Shown: piece by piece, positions 8,589 through 17,164 of the stretch
Layout: the number at the start of each line of letters is the position of its first letter
How positions within the stretch are numbered: the first letter of the stretch is position 1
Source: GCA-002722245 sp038154685
GTDB taxonomy: Bacteria > Bacteroidota > Bacteroidia > Flavobacteriales_C > GCA-002722245
Length of the DNA stretch: 64,000 nt
Assembly (NCBI GenBank): GCA_038154685.1
Contig: JAYPYW010000006.1
Location: 1-64,000 of the forward strand
Direction of reading: 5' to 3'
Made by a program: the position numbers and the translations under genes
Notes under the pieces: model-generated
What the model was told of the DNA's origin: nothing
Databases searched by the model: none
The model's input: only the letters and a program-made list of their open reading frames with translations

Positions 8589-9317
8589 ATGGCTAACATT
8601 AATAAACTTTCTATTGTAATTCCGGCTTATAATGAGGCAAAAACTATTCACCTTATTTTGGATAAAGTAAGGGATGTAGAGTTGACTAATGGAATTGAAA
8701 AGGAGTTTATTATTGTTAATGATTGCAGTAAGGATGATACAGAAGGCGCGGTAAAAAATTACATGGCCACTAATCCAAACCTTAATATTCAGTACTTCGA
8801 CCAGCCTAAGAATATGGGTAAAGGTGCTGCTTTACACAGAGGAATTAAAGAAGCGTCAGGAGATGCTATTATAATTCAAGATGCAGATTTAGAATACGAC
8901 CCAAGAGAATATAATGACTTGTTAAAACCAATGTTAGAAGGTTTCGCTGATGTTGTATATGGTTCAAGATTCATGGGTTCCAATCCACATAGAATCTTAT
9001 TCTTTTGGCACACAATAGGAAACAAGTTCCTAACTTTCCTTTCGAATATGTTTACCAACTTGAATTTAACAGACATGGAGACGTGTTACAAGTTGTTTAA
9101 ATCAGAGCATATTAAATCGTTAAGATTGAAAGAAAATAGATTTGGGTTTGAGCCAGAAGTAACAGCTAAGATTAGCCGAATCCCTAAAATTTCAATCTAC
9201 GAAGTTGGTATTTCATACTATGGAAGAACGTATGAAGAAGGTAAAAAAATAGGTGCAAAGGACGGGTTTAGAGCAATATACTGTATTTTAAAGTACGGTC
9301 TTTTTAAATCTAAATAA
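8589..9317 (+). CDS. Family 2 glycosyltransferase (dolichyl-phosphate-mannose-synthase-like)
   Basis: A 242-residue protein with a GT-A fold. SIVIPAYNEAKTI opens the nucleotide-binding half, then come IVNDCSKDDT, a DXD-like QDADLEYD, and a MGKGAALHRGI motif. This layout matches polyprenyl-phosphate sugar synthases of the DPM1 group, which load a sugar from a nucleotide donor onto a lipid carrier at the inner membrane. The reading frame extends 28 codons upstream, but the promoter lies inside that stretch, so the start is set at 8589. The polytopic protein that follows after two bases may use the lipid-linked sugar. Confidence 0.9.
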   Translation: MANINKLSIVIPAYNEAKTIHLILDKVRDVELTNGIEKEFIIVNDCSKDDTEGAVKNYMATNPNLNIQYFDQPKNMGKGAALHRGIKEASGDAIIIQDADLEYDPREYNDLLKPMLEGFADVVYGSRFMGSNPHRILFFWHTIGNKFLTFLSNMFTNLNLTDMETCYKLFKSEHIKSLRLKENRFGFEPEVTAKISRIPKISIYEVGISYYGRTYEEGKKIGAKDGFRAIYCILKYGLFKSK

Positions 9318-9318
9318 A

Positions 9319-11172
9319 TTGCCTCTTTCTTTACTAAAAATCAAAAAGCTTTCAGCCAGTTCCTATGTCGTTTTAGGACTTCTTGTTTTTTGTCTTTTGC
9401 TCTATCGTTTTTTTAAAGTTTGGAAAACAAATTCTCCTTTTGAGTCAGATTGTGATCAATACTATAGTTACTTAGTAGCGTTTTTTATTCATAATGACTT
9501 ATCGTTTAACTTTCCCAATACATACTGGTTAGCAGAAGGTCCTTTAGGCATCCCTATTCAGAAAATGAGTTTGGGGGTAGCATTATTAGAAAGTCCTTTC
9601 TTTTTAATAGGTCATTTTATCGCAAAAATTGGAGGATTTCCAACTACAGGGTATTCTTTACCATACGCATGGTCTGTTAATCTTGGAGTACTTACCTATG
9701 TAATGATAGGCTTGAATTTATTGAGGAAATCTCTATTGAAGTTTTACAGTCAGTTTGCCACTTCGCTTACCCTAATTGGGGTTTTTATCGGGACAAACCT
9801 TTTCTTTTATACGGTTAGTACCCCAACAATGGGGCACAGCTTTTTGTTTTTCTTATTTAGTGCATTGATATATTTTACCATCAAATGGCATGAGCAACAA
9901 AAAATATCTCATTTATATTTAGGCGTGTTAGTTGCTGGTTTTATTACAGTTGTAAGACCAAATCATGCAATTGCCTTATTAATCCCCATTCTTTATAATG
10001 TTACTTCTTGGGAAAGTTTAAAATCGAAAATTCAACTTTTTTTTGGGTTAAAATTTAAATTGGCTATTGCCTTTTTAATTTTCATGTTGCCCATTATCCC
10101 TCAACTATTGTATTGGAAAATTTATTCGGGGAGTTGGATTTATTTCTCTTACACTAAAGAAGGGTTCTTTTTTAACGACCCTCAAATTTTAGAGGTTTTA
10201 TTTAGTTATCGTAAAGGTTGGTTTATATACACTCCAATTATGCTATTGGCCTTTGTGAGTATGTTTTTTTATAAAAACAAGCAATTAGCTACAAGCTCAT
10301 GGGTTTATTTTGTAATTGGTCTTTACATCATTTCGTCTTGGTGGTGCTGGTGGTATGGTGGTAGTTACGGAATGAGGGCAATGATAGACTTTTATCCACT
10401 TTTTGCTTTCCCATTAGCTTTCTTCTTTGATAAGTTTAAAACTACCATTCGTTTAAACATAGCTGGTTCGGTCATCTTGAGTGGGTTTGTATACCTGAGT
10501 ATAATAGGTACAATCCAATACAAGAAAATTATCATTCACTGGGACAGCATGTCCAGAGCATCATTTTGGTATGGATTTAATAAAATTTCCTTCTCTGCTC
10601 AGGAAAGAAAAGAGTTTGATGCTTTACTGGATAAACCAGATTATGAAGGCGCATTGGTAGGTGAAAGGGATATTACTGAATTGATCCCGCAGAAGGTTGA
10701 AAAACCTAAACCTATTAAATACAAAAACAACGTTAGTTATGACGACAGTTTGAAAACTTTACTTTTTGCCGAAGACTTTGAAAAGCATCCTAAAAAGATT
10801 GAAGATGGAATAAATGGGTCTTATTGTATAGAACTAACCAAAGAGCTAAAATTTACTCCTAAACTAATAGGGTCAGTAGCTGATCTAGGATTAAATCCAG
10901 AACAGGAAGTTCTTTTTCACAGCGGTGTTCGTCCTCATAACAAGAGTTCAAAGATGGTGATGCAGTTCATGGTTAAGCGAGATAATGCTATCCACTACCA
11001 AAAACAGTTCTTTTGGGAGACTGGTTGGTTAGGGCAGGGGTTATGGACTGGTATAGAGGCAAAATTCACTACTCCACCTGATTTAATGGGCTCAGATACT
11101 ATTGAAACTTATATCGAATATTTGGAAGGAGACGAGATGTTTTTGGATGAAATGGAAATAGGTTTGAAGTAA
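9319..11172 (+). CDS. Polytopic membrane protein, possible GT-C type glycosyltransferase
   Basis: A 617-residue protein with about ten to eleven membrane segments in residues 13-400 and a soluble C-terminal domain (about 430-617). An acidic pair soon after the first helix (ESDCDQYYSYL, about residues 42-52) resembles the catalytic loop of GT-C enzymes that use polyprenyl-phosphate sugars. Together with the GT2 gene directly upstream this suggests a lipid-linked sugar transferase, but I do not recognise a named family. The start is probably TTG, two bases after the GT2 stop: the first membrane segment begins at residue 14 and no ATG precedes it. Confidence 0.6.
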   Translation: MPLSLLKIKKLSASSYVVLGLLVFCLLLYRFFKVWKTNSPFESDCDQYYSYLVAFFIHNDLSFNFPNTYWLAEGPLGIPIQKMSLGVALLESPFFLIGHFIAKIGGFPTTGYSLPYAWSVNLGVLTYVMIGLNLLRKSLLKFYSQFATSLTLIGVFIGTNLFFYTVSTPTMGHSFLFFLFSALIYFTIKWHEQQKISHLYLGVLVAGFITVVRPNHAIALLIPILYNVTSWESLKSKIQLFFGLKFKLAIAFLIFMLPIIPQLLYWKIYSGSWIYFSYTKEGFFFNDPQILEVLFSYRKGWFIYTPIMLLAFVSMFFYKNKQLATSSWVYFVIGLYIISSWWCWWYGGSYGMRAMIDFYPLFAFPLAFFFDKFKTTIRLNIAGSVILSGFVYLSIIGTIQYKKIIIHWDSMSRASFWYGFNKISFSAQERKEFDALLDKPDYEGALVGERDITELIPQKVEKPKPIKYKNNVSYDDSLKTLLFAEDFEKHPKKIEDGINGSYCIELTKELKFTPKLIGSVADLGLNPEQEVLFHSGVRPHNKSSKMVMQFMVKRDNAIHYQKQFFWETGWLGQGLWTGIEAKFTTPPDLMGSDTIETYIEYLEGDEMFLDEMEIGLK

Positions 11173-11228
11173 TTTACTTGTAGCTGACACTTTCCTTTTT
11201 TTCCTCCATTTTGCATGAATAAATAGTT

Positions 11229-11236
11229 TATTTTTG
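11229..11236 (+). promoter_or_regulatory. Possible -7 box of purF
   Basis: TATTTTTG lies 25 bases before the purF ATG. No well-spaced -33 element is visible. Confidence 0.4.
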
Positions 11237-11261
11237 TGTGCATAAATCCACAATCTAGGAA

Positions 11262-13163
11262 ATGAGTGATCCTATAAAGCACGAATGCGGGATTGTAATG
11301 ATCCGCTTGAGAAAACCTCTCGAATATTACCAGAAAAAATATGGAACGGCACTTTACGGTTTAAACAAACTGTATTTGTTAATGGAAAAACAACATAACC
11401 GTGGACAAGACGGTGCTGGTGTTGCTACCATTAAATTAGATGTTGATCCTGGTAACCGTTATATTTCTCGATACAGAAGTAACAGTTCTAAACCAATTAA
11501 GGAGATCTTTGATAAAATCAATGGTAAGTTTCAGGAGATTGCTGATTCTGATCCAGACAAATTAAAAGATCCTGAATGGTTGAAAGCAAATGTAAGTTTT
11601 GTTGGAGAGTTACTTTTAGGACACTTACGCTACGGAACTTTTGGAGGGAATAATATTGAATATTGTCACCCTTTCCTACGTCAGAATAACTGGAAAACAA
11701 GAAACCTTGTTTTAGCTGGGAACTTCAACTTAACTAATGTTGATGAGCTTTTTGGATTATTACTAAACTTAGGACAACATCCAAAGGAGAAATCAGATAC
11801 GGTTACTGTTCTTGAAAAAATAGGTCATTTCATTGATGTTGAAAATCAAGATTTATTTGAGAAATTCAAAAAGGAGGATAGACCGAATAAAGAAATTTCA
11901 GGATTGATTGGAGATCATATGGATGTTCCAAGAATCTTAAAGAGAGCTTCAAAAGAGTTTGATGGAGGGTATGTAATGTGCGGATTAATTGGTCATGGAG
12001 ATGCCTTTGTTTTAAGAGATCCAGCAGGAATACGTCCGTGTCACTATTATATTGATGATGAGATTGTTGTAGTTGCTAGTGAACGTCCAGCTATTCAAAC
12101 AGCCATGAATGTTCAATACGATCAGGTTCAAACTTTGGATCCTGGTACAGCAATGGTTATCAAGAAAAACGGAGAAGTATCGTTCAACGAAATCAACAAG
12201 CCACTTCCGAGAAAAGAGTGTTCTTTTGAGAGAATTTATTTCTCAAGAGGAAGTGATGCTGATATTTATAAAGAGCGTAAGAAGTTAGGGAAGTACTTAG
12301 TTCCACAAGTTTTAGATTCTTGTGATCATGATTTCCAAAATTCTGTTTTTTCATACATTCCTAATACTGCACAAGCTTCCTACTATGGAATGGTTGCAGG
12401 GTTAAATGAGGAGTTAACAAAGCAGCAGACGCAAAAAATTCTTGCTCTTGGTGCAGATGCAAACGAGGAAAGTTTAAAAGAAATTTTTGCGACTACTTGT
12501 AGAGCAGAGATGATTCCAATTAAGGACGCTAAGCTAAGAACATTTATTTCTCAAGATTCCGGAAGGGATGATTTAGTTTCCCATGTTTACGATTCTGTTT
12601 ATGGGGTTGTAAATAGAGGAAAAGATAACTTGGTATTGATTGATGACTCAATTGTTCGAGGAACAACTTTGAAGAAATCAATCCTAAGAATTATGGACAG
12701 ATTAGGACCTAAGAAAATTGTAATAGTTTCTTCTGCTCCTCAAATTAGATTCCCTGATTGCTATGGAATCGATATGGCTAAATTAGGTGACTTTATTGCC
12801 TTTACAGCAGCAATTCAGTTACTAAAAGAAAGCAATAGAAATCATATTATTACTGAGGTTTACGATGACTGTATTAAGCAGTTAGGAACGCCAAAGGAGA
12901 ATATGGTTAACCACGTAAAAAGAATTTACGAGCCATTCACAGATAAGCAAATTTCAGCTAAAATTTCAGAAATGTTAAGACCTGCTGAGATTAACGCTGA
13001 AGTTGAAATTATATACAATACTGTAGATAACTTACACAAAGCTTGTCCAGATCATACAGGTGATTGGTACTTCACAGGTGATTATCCAACACCAGGTGGA
13101 AACATGGTTGTTAACCAAGCTTTCATCAATTACGTGGAAGGTAAAAACGTTAGAGCATACTAG
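11262..13163 (+). CDS. purF: Amidophosphoribosyltransferase, long Bacteroidota form
   Basis: A 633-residue enzyme for the first step of purine synthesis: PRPP plus glutamine gives 5-phosphoribosylamine. The N-terminal Ntn glutaminase starts at Cys9 (HECGIVMI), so an eight-residue propeptide must be removed. NRGQDGAG and GHLRYGT are glutaminase motifs. The phosphoribosyltransferase half has the PRPP loop VLIDDSIVRGTT (about residues 464-475). The protein is some 130 residues longer than the E. coli enzyme, with insertions in both halves. It stands alone, without other pur genes, and ends in a terminator. Confidence 0.93.
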   Translation: MSDPIKHECGIVMIRLRKPLEYYQKKYGTALYGLNKLYLLMEKQHNRGQDGAGVATIKLDVDPGNRYISRYRSNSSKPIKEIFDKINGKFQEIADSDPDKLKDPEWLKANVSFVGELLLGHLRYGTFGGNNIEYCHPFLRQNNWKTRNLVLAGNFNLTNVDELFGLLLNLGQHPKEKSDTVTVLEKIGHFIDVENQDLFEKFKKEDRPNKEISGLIGDHMDVPRILKRASKEFDGGYVMCGLIGHGDAFVLRDPAGIRPCHYYIDDEIVVVASERPAIQTAMNVQYDQVQTLDPGTAMVIKKNGEVSFNEINKPLPRKECSFERIYFSRGSDADIYKERKKLGKYLVPQVLDSCDHDFQNSVFSYIPNTAQASYYGMVAGLNEELTKQQTQKILALGADANEESLKEIFATTCRAEMIPIKDAKLRTFISQDSGRDDLVSHVYDSVYGVVNRGKDNLVLIDDSIVRGTTLKKSILRIMDRLGPKKIVIVSSAPQIRFPDCYGIDMAKLGDFIAFTAAIQLLKESNRNHIITEVYDDCIKQLGTPKENMVNHVKRIYEPFTDKQISAKISEMLRPAEINAEVEIIYNTVDNLHKACPDHTGDWYFTGDYPTPGGNMVVNQAFINYVEGKNVRAY

Positions 13164-13189
13164 GCAGCGGAGTCGCAGTTTAAAGAATA

Positions 13190-13221
13190 AATCCCAATCA
13201 CTCTGTGGTTGGGATTTTTTT
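13190..13221 (+). terminator. Rho-independent terminator after purF
   Basis: AATCCCAA pairs with TTGGGATT, followed by a T run; a weaker inner stem TCAC/GTGG extends it. Confidence 0.85.
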
Positions 13222-13225
13222 ATTG

Positions 13226-13304
13226 TAGGGGCAGGCCTTGTGCCTGCCCTAGCACTTTCATTAAATTAAATCCACTGCCCGGGCGGGTACAAGGCCCGCC
13301 CCTA
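13226..13304. repeat. Palindromic repeat family D, copy 1
   Basis: A 79-base inverted repeat. The left arm begins TAGGGGCAGGCCTTGTGCC, the right arm ends ACAAGGCCCGCCCCTA, and an AT-rich loop lies between. It is much richer in GC than its surroundings. A second copy lies at 46329-46410. Confidence 0.8.
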
Positions 13305-13350
13305 AGATATTTCGCCAAGAAATCACTACATTTATAAAAAGCCATTTCAT

Positions 13351-14127
13351 ATGTCGTTCGAAAACATCGTAGTTAACTTCAAGGATAAGATTGCTGTTGT
13401 CACAATCAATCGTCCACAAAACTTAAACGCTTTAAATAAGCAAACAATCTCAGAATTGAATAGCTGTTTTAAAGAGTTAGAGGCTAATACTGAAGTTAGA
13501 GCAATAGTTTTAACAGGAGCAGGGGATAAGGCTTTTGTTGCAGGTGCGGACATAAAGGAATTCGCATCGTTTTCGGAAGAAGAAGGCAAAGCTTTGGCTA
13601 AGGATGGTCAGGAGCAACTTTTCAATTTAGTAGAAAGTCTATCAACACCAATTATCGCTGCAATTAATGGTTTTGCACTTGGAGGAGGTTTAGAGTTGGC
13701 AATGGCTTGTCATATGAGATTAGCTGCAGATGGTGCTCAAATGGGACTTCCGGAAGTAACCTTAGGATTGATTCCTGGATATGGAGGTACTCAGAGATTG
13801 GCTCAGTTAGTTGGTAGAGGAAGAGCAATGGAAATGATTCTTTCGGCTAATTTTATCGATGCTAAACAGGCATACGTAACTGGATTAATTAATAATGTAG
13901 TTCCAGCTCAGAATTTATTAATGGAGGCATTGAAATTAGCTTTAAAAATTTCTAATAATTCGCCGATTGCCGTTCAAGCAGCAATAAAATCAGTGAATGC
14001 AGGTTTCGATAAAAACCAAAATGGTTTTGAAGTTGAGGTAAATGAGTTTGGTAAATGTTTTGGGACAGACGACTTTAAGGAAGGAGTTGATGCATTCCTA
14101 AATAAAAGAAAACCTGAATTTAAGTAA
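13351..14127 (+). CDS. Enoyl-CoA hydratase/isomerase (crotonase family)
   Basis: A 258-residue crotonase-fold protein. NRPQNLNALN, the oxyanion-hole segment FVAGADIKEF (about residues 65-75), AINGFALGGGLELAMACH (about 100-118) and the LPEVTLGLIPGYGGTQRL segment with a catalytic-type glutamate are all present. It probably hydrates trans-2-enoyl-CoA in fatty acid oxidation, though crotonases vary in reaction. No other beta-oxidation gene is nearby. The flippase gene follows after 17 bases, but functional coupling is not evident. Confidence 0.9.
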   Translation: MSFENIVVNFKDKIAVVTINRPQNLNALNKQTISELNSCFKELEANTEVRAIVLTGAGDKAFVAGADIKEFASFSEEEGKALAKDGQEQLFNLVESLSTPIIAAINGFALGGGLELAMACHMRLAADGAQMGLPEVTLGLIPGYGGTQRLAQLVGRGRAMEMILSANFIDAKQAYVTGLINNVVPAQNLLMEALKLALKISNNSPIAVQAAIKSVNAGFDKNQNGFEVEVNEFGKCFGTDDFKEGVDAFLNKRKPEFK

Positions 14128-14144
14128 ATCAAGCAAGCTGATTA

Positions 14145-15635
14145 GTGGCGAATCCAATTAAGAAATTAGCCGGCCAAACGGCCATTTATGGATTAAGTAG
14201 TATTGTTGGGAGGTTTTTAAATTACCTTTTAACCCCATTATGGACGTCTGTATTTATTGCAGGACAGTTTGGGATTATCACCGAAATGTACGCTTACGTT
14301 GCATTTCTTGTTGTTTTACTTACCTACGGGATGGAAACAACTTTTTTTAGATATTCAACCAAAGAAGGCTATGAACCAAAGGATGTTTTTACAACTATTT
14401 TAGGAGCCCTTTTTATTACAAGTATTTCTTTTATTGTTATCGCCATTTCCTTTTCCCAAGGAATAGCAAATTGGTTAATGTATCCAGATCATAGCGAATA
14501 CGTGATTTGGTTTGCCATAATTGTTGGATTTGATGCGATTACAGCAATTCCTTTAGCTCATTTAAGAAAGGAAAATAAACCCTTAAAATTTGCTTTTGTA
14601 AACCTTGGGAATGTTGGAGTTAACATCTTTTTAAACTTGTTTTTTATTTGGTATTGTAAGGGTCATTACGATAGCGGAACTACAAATTGGTTGGTTGAAA
14701 CATTTTACAATCCTGAAATAGGAGTGGGGTATGTTTTTATTGCGAACCTTGTTGCAAGTATTTTTAAACTTCTTTTCCTGATCCCAGAACTTTCGATTAT
14801 TCGAAAAGGAAAATTTGTTTTGGCATATTTAAAGCCAATGTTGAAGTATGCAATGCCTTTATTGTTTGTGGGAATGGCTGGAATTGTGAACGAAACATTG
14901 GATAGGATTTTACTTAAAAGAATATTGGCTGCTGAAATTGGGAAAGATGAGGCGCTTGTGCAAGTTGGTATTTATGGTGCAAACTACAAGCTATCCATCT
15001 TAATTACCATGTTTATACAAGCTTATAGATATGCTGCAGAACCTTTCTTTTTCAACCAAGAAAAAGAGAAAAATTCAAAGGAACTTTATGCTCGAATAAT
15101 GAACTACTTTGTAATCATTGTTTGTGTATTATTCTTGTTTGTTATGTTTTATTTAGATGTACTTAAATACTTCATTAATAACGAAGAATTATGGGCAGGA
15201 TTAAACATCGTTCCCATCCTTCTGATTGCTAATGTATGTTTAGGGATTTATTATAATTTATCTATCTGGTATAAGCTTTCATACAAAACAGGATATGGAG
15301 CGTTAATTTCCATTTTTGGAGCTGTTGTAACTATTGTTTTAAACATTGTTTTAATTCCAATAATGGGGTATGAAGGATCTGCTTGGACAACATTAATTTG
15401 TTATGGGTCGATGGTGTTAGTTTCCTACATTCTTGGGCAAAAGTTTTATCCTATTCCGTATGATTTGAAAAGGATATTAGGATATGTTTTTGGAGCAGTG
15501 ATTCTCTTTTTAACATCCGATTTCTTGATAAGTGATTTAGATACTACAATTAAATTTTTGTTAAATACCCTTATTTTGTTAGGATACCTCGCAGTTGCTT
15601 ATATTTTTGAGCGACAGAAAAGAGTTACTAGTTGA
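14145..15635 (+). CDS. Polysaccharide flippase (Wzx/MurJ-like, MOP superfamily)
   Basis: A 496-residue membrane protein with 12 to 14 predicted segments and the MOP/MATE-type N-terminus LAGQTAIYGLSSIVGRFLNYLLTPLWT. It probably moves a lipid-linked glycan, such as an O-antigen or capsule unit, across the inner membrane. The start is GTG at 14145, 17 bases after the hydratase gene. The stop codon TGA overlaps the beginning of an AT-rich imperfect inverted repeat. Family 2 and GT-C type glycosyltransferase genes lie about 5 kb upstream and may serve the same envelope glycan, but this is inference. Confidence 0.88.
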   Translation: MANPIKKLAGQTAIYGLSSIVGRFLNYLLTPLWTSVFIAGQFGIITEMYAYVAFLVVLLTYGMETTFFRYSTKEGYEPKDVFTTILGALFITSISFIVIAISFSQGIANWLMYPDHSEYVIWFAIIVGFDAITAIPLAHLRKENKPLKFAFVNLGNVGVNIFLNLFFIWYCKGHYDSGTTNWLVETFYNPEIGVGYVFIANLVASIFKLLFLIPELSIIRKGKFVLAYLKPMLKYAMPLLFVGMAGIVNETLDRILLKRILAAEIGKDEALVQVGIYGANYKLSILITMFIQAYRYAAEPFFFNQEKEKNSKELYARIMNYFVIIVCVLFLFVMFYLDVLKYFINNEELWAGLNIVPILLIANVCLGIYYNLSIWYKLSYKTGYGALISIFGAVVTIVLNIVLIPIMGYEGSAWTTLICYGSMVLVSYILGQKFYPIPYDLKRILGYVFGAVILFLTSDFLISDLDTTIKFLLNTLILLGYLAVAYIFERQKRVTS

Positions 15636-15683
15636 AAGTTTAAGGTTTAAAGAGGAAACTTTAGACTTTATACATTAAACTTT
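15635..15683. repeat. Imperfect AT-rich inverted repeat
   Basis: AAAGTTTAAGGTTTAAAG (15635-15652) faces CTTTATACATTAAACTTT (15666-15683). It fills the whole space between the flippase stop and the dUTPase start. Confidence 0.45.
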
Positions 15684-15685
15684 AA

Positions 15686-16132
15686 ATGTTTTTTATGACA
15701 CCTGTTCAGATCATTAATAAGTCCAAACATGCACTGCCTCAATATGAGACAAATCAATCGGCAGGCATGGATATTAGAGCCAATATTGATGAACCAATTA
15801 CCCTAAAACCACTGGAAAGAACACTGGTGAAAACCGGGTTATTTATGGCACTTCAACCAGGTTATGAGGCCCAAGTTCGACCAAGAAGTGGATTGGCTTT
15901 TAAAAAGGGGATAACTGTATTAAATTCTCCAGGTACAATTGATGCTGATTATCGCGGGGAAATTGGAGTTATATTGGTAAATTTGTCGAACGAAGACTTC
16001 GTGATTGAGGATGGTGAACGAGTTGCTCAGCTTGTTATTGCAAAATATGAGCAAGTAGATTGGGAAGAAGTTGAAGTATTAAGTGAAACTAAAAGAGGTG
16101 CTGGCGGATTTGGTAGTACCGGAGTTAAATAA
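15686..16132 (+). CDS. dut: dUTP diphosphatase
   Basis: A 148-residue trimeric-type dUTPase, which hydrolyses dUTP to dUMP and diphosphate. The five family motifs can be followed: SAGMDIRA (1), PRSGLA (2), GTIDADYRGEI (3), ERVAQLVIA (4) and the glycine-rich RGAGGFGSTG end (5), which closes over the active site. The start may be 15686 or the in-frame ATG at 15695; the second gives the more usual MTPVQI N-terminus. The gene is followed after 23 bases by the nucleotidyltransferase gene. Confidence 0.95.
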   Translation: MFFMTPVQIINKSKHALPQYETNQSAGMDIRANIDEPITLKPLERTLVKTGLFMALQPGYEAQVRPRSGLAFKKGITVLNSPGTIDADYRGEIGVILVNLSNEDFVIEDGERVAQLVIAKYEQVDWEEVEVLSETKRGAGGFGSTGVK

Positions 16133-16155
16133 AATAACAACTAAATCATTTTAAG

Positions 16156-17163
16156 ATGAAGATTATTGTGCCAATGGCGGGAATGGGTAAGAGAATGAGA
16201 CCTCATACTTTAAAAGTACCAAAGCCATTGATTCCAGTTGCAGGAAAACCGATTGTACAAAGATTAGTAGAAGATATCGCAGGAGTTTGTGAAGAAAAAA
16301 TTGAAGAGATTGCTTTTATTATCGGTCCTTCTTTCGGTGAGGAAGTTGAAACAATGCTTAAAGGTGTTGCCGCTGACTTAGGAGCTAAAGGAACAATTTG
16401 TTACCAGGAAGAAGCTTTAGGTACTGCTCATGCAATTTTATGTGCAAAGCATGCATTAGATGGTAAAGCGGTTATTGCTTTTGCTGATACCTTATTCAGA
16501 GCGGATTTCAAATTAGACGCTAGTTCAGACGGAATTGTTTGGGTACAGGCAGTTGAAGATCCAAGTGCGTATGGAGTTATCAAAACTGATGCAGACGGAG
16601 TTATTACTGATTTTGTTGAGAAACCAGAAGAGTTTGTTAGTGACAAAGCTATTATCGGAATTTATTACATCAATAACGGACCGGCCTTAAGAGAAGAACT
16701 AGAGTACTTAATTGATAATGATATTAAGGAGAAAGGTGAGTACCAATTAACAAATGCTTTAGAAGCATTAAAACAAAAGGGTGCAAAATTCGTTCCTGGA
16801 CAGGTAGATGAGTGGTTAGATTGTGGAAACTACAAGGTAACTGTTTACGCTAACCAAAGAGTTTTAGAGTTCATCAAGGGTTCTGAAAAGATGGTTGCTG
16901 ATAATGTAAAAACTACGAATTCAGTAATTATTGAACCTTGTTTAATTGGAGAAGGAGTAGAGATTGTAAACTCGGTAGTCGGGCCACATGTTACTTTAAG
17001 TGCTGGTTCTACTGTTAAAAATTCAATTCTTAAGAACTCAATAGTATACGAAAACACAACGATTGAAAATGAAGTTATTGCTAACTCTATGATCGGAACT
17101 GATGTTACTATTAAAGGTCAGGAAAGAGAAGTGAGTATGGGAAGCTTCAGTACAGATATTTAA
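16156..17163 (+). CDS. Sugar-phosphate nucleotidyltransferase with left-handed beta-helix tail
   Basis: A 335-residue protein. Residues 1-235 form a GT-A-like nucleotidyltransferase domain with the signature PMAGMGKRMRPHTLKVPKPL (about residues 6-25), which binds the nucleotide and sugar phosphate. Residues about 250-330 carry hexapeptide repeats of a left-handed beta-helix. The layout matches RmlA/GlmU-like glucose-1-phosphate thymidylyl- or uridylyltransferases. The exact sugar and nucleotide cannot be assigned. The next gene starts at TTG just after its stop. Confidence 0.88.
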   Translation: MKIIVPMAGMGKRMRPHTLKVPKPLIPVAGKPIVQRLVEDIAGVCEEKIEEIAFIIGPSFGEEVETMLKGVAADLGAKGTICYQEEALGTAHAILCAKHALDGKAVIAFADTLFRADFKLDASSDGIVWVQAVEDPSAYGVIKTDADGVITDFVEKPEEFVSDKAIIGIYYINNGPALREELEYLIDNDIKEKGEYQLTNALEALKQKGAKFVPGQVDEWLDCGNYKVTVYANQRVLEFIKGSEKMVADNVKTTNSVIIEPCLIGEGVEIVNSVVGPHVTLSAGSTVKNSILKNSIVYENTTIENEVIANSMIGTDVTIKGQEREVSMGSFSTDI

Positions 17164-17164
17164 T

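Noticed and set aside
13060..13269. 69-codon frame across the end of purF and the family D repeat
   Set aside because: It is out of frame with purF and consists of a shadow plus repeat sequence.
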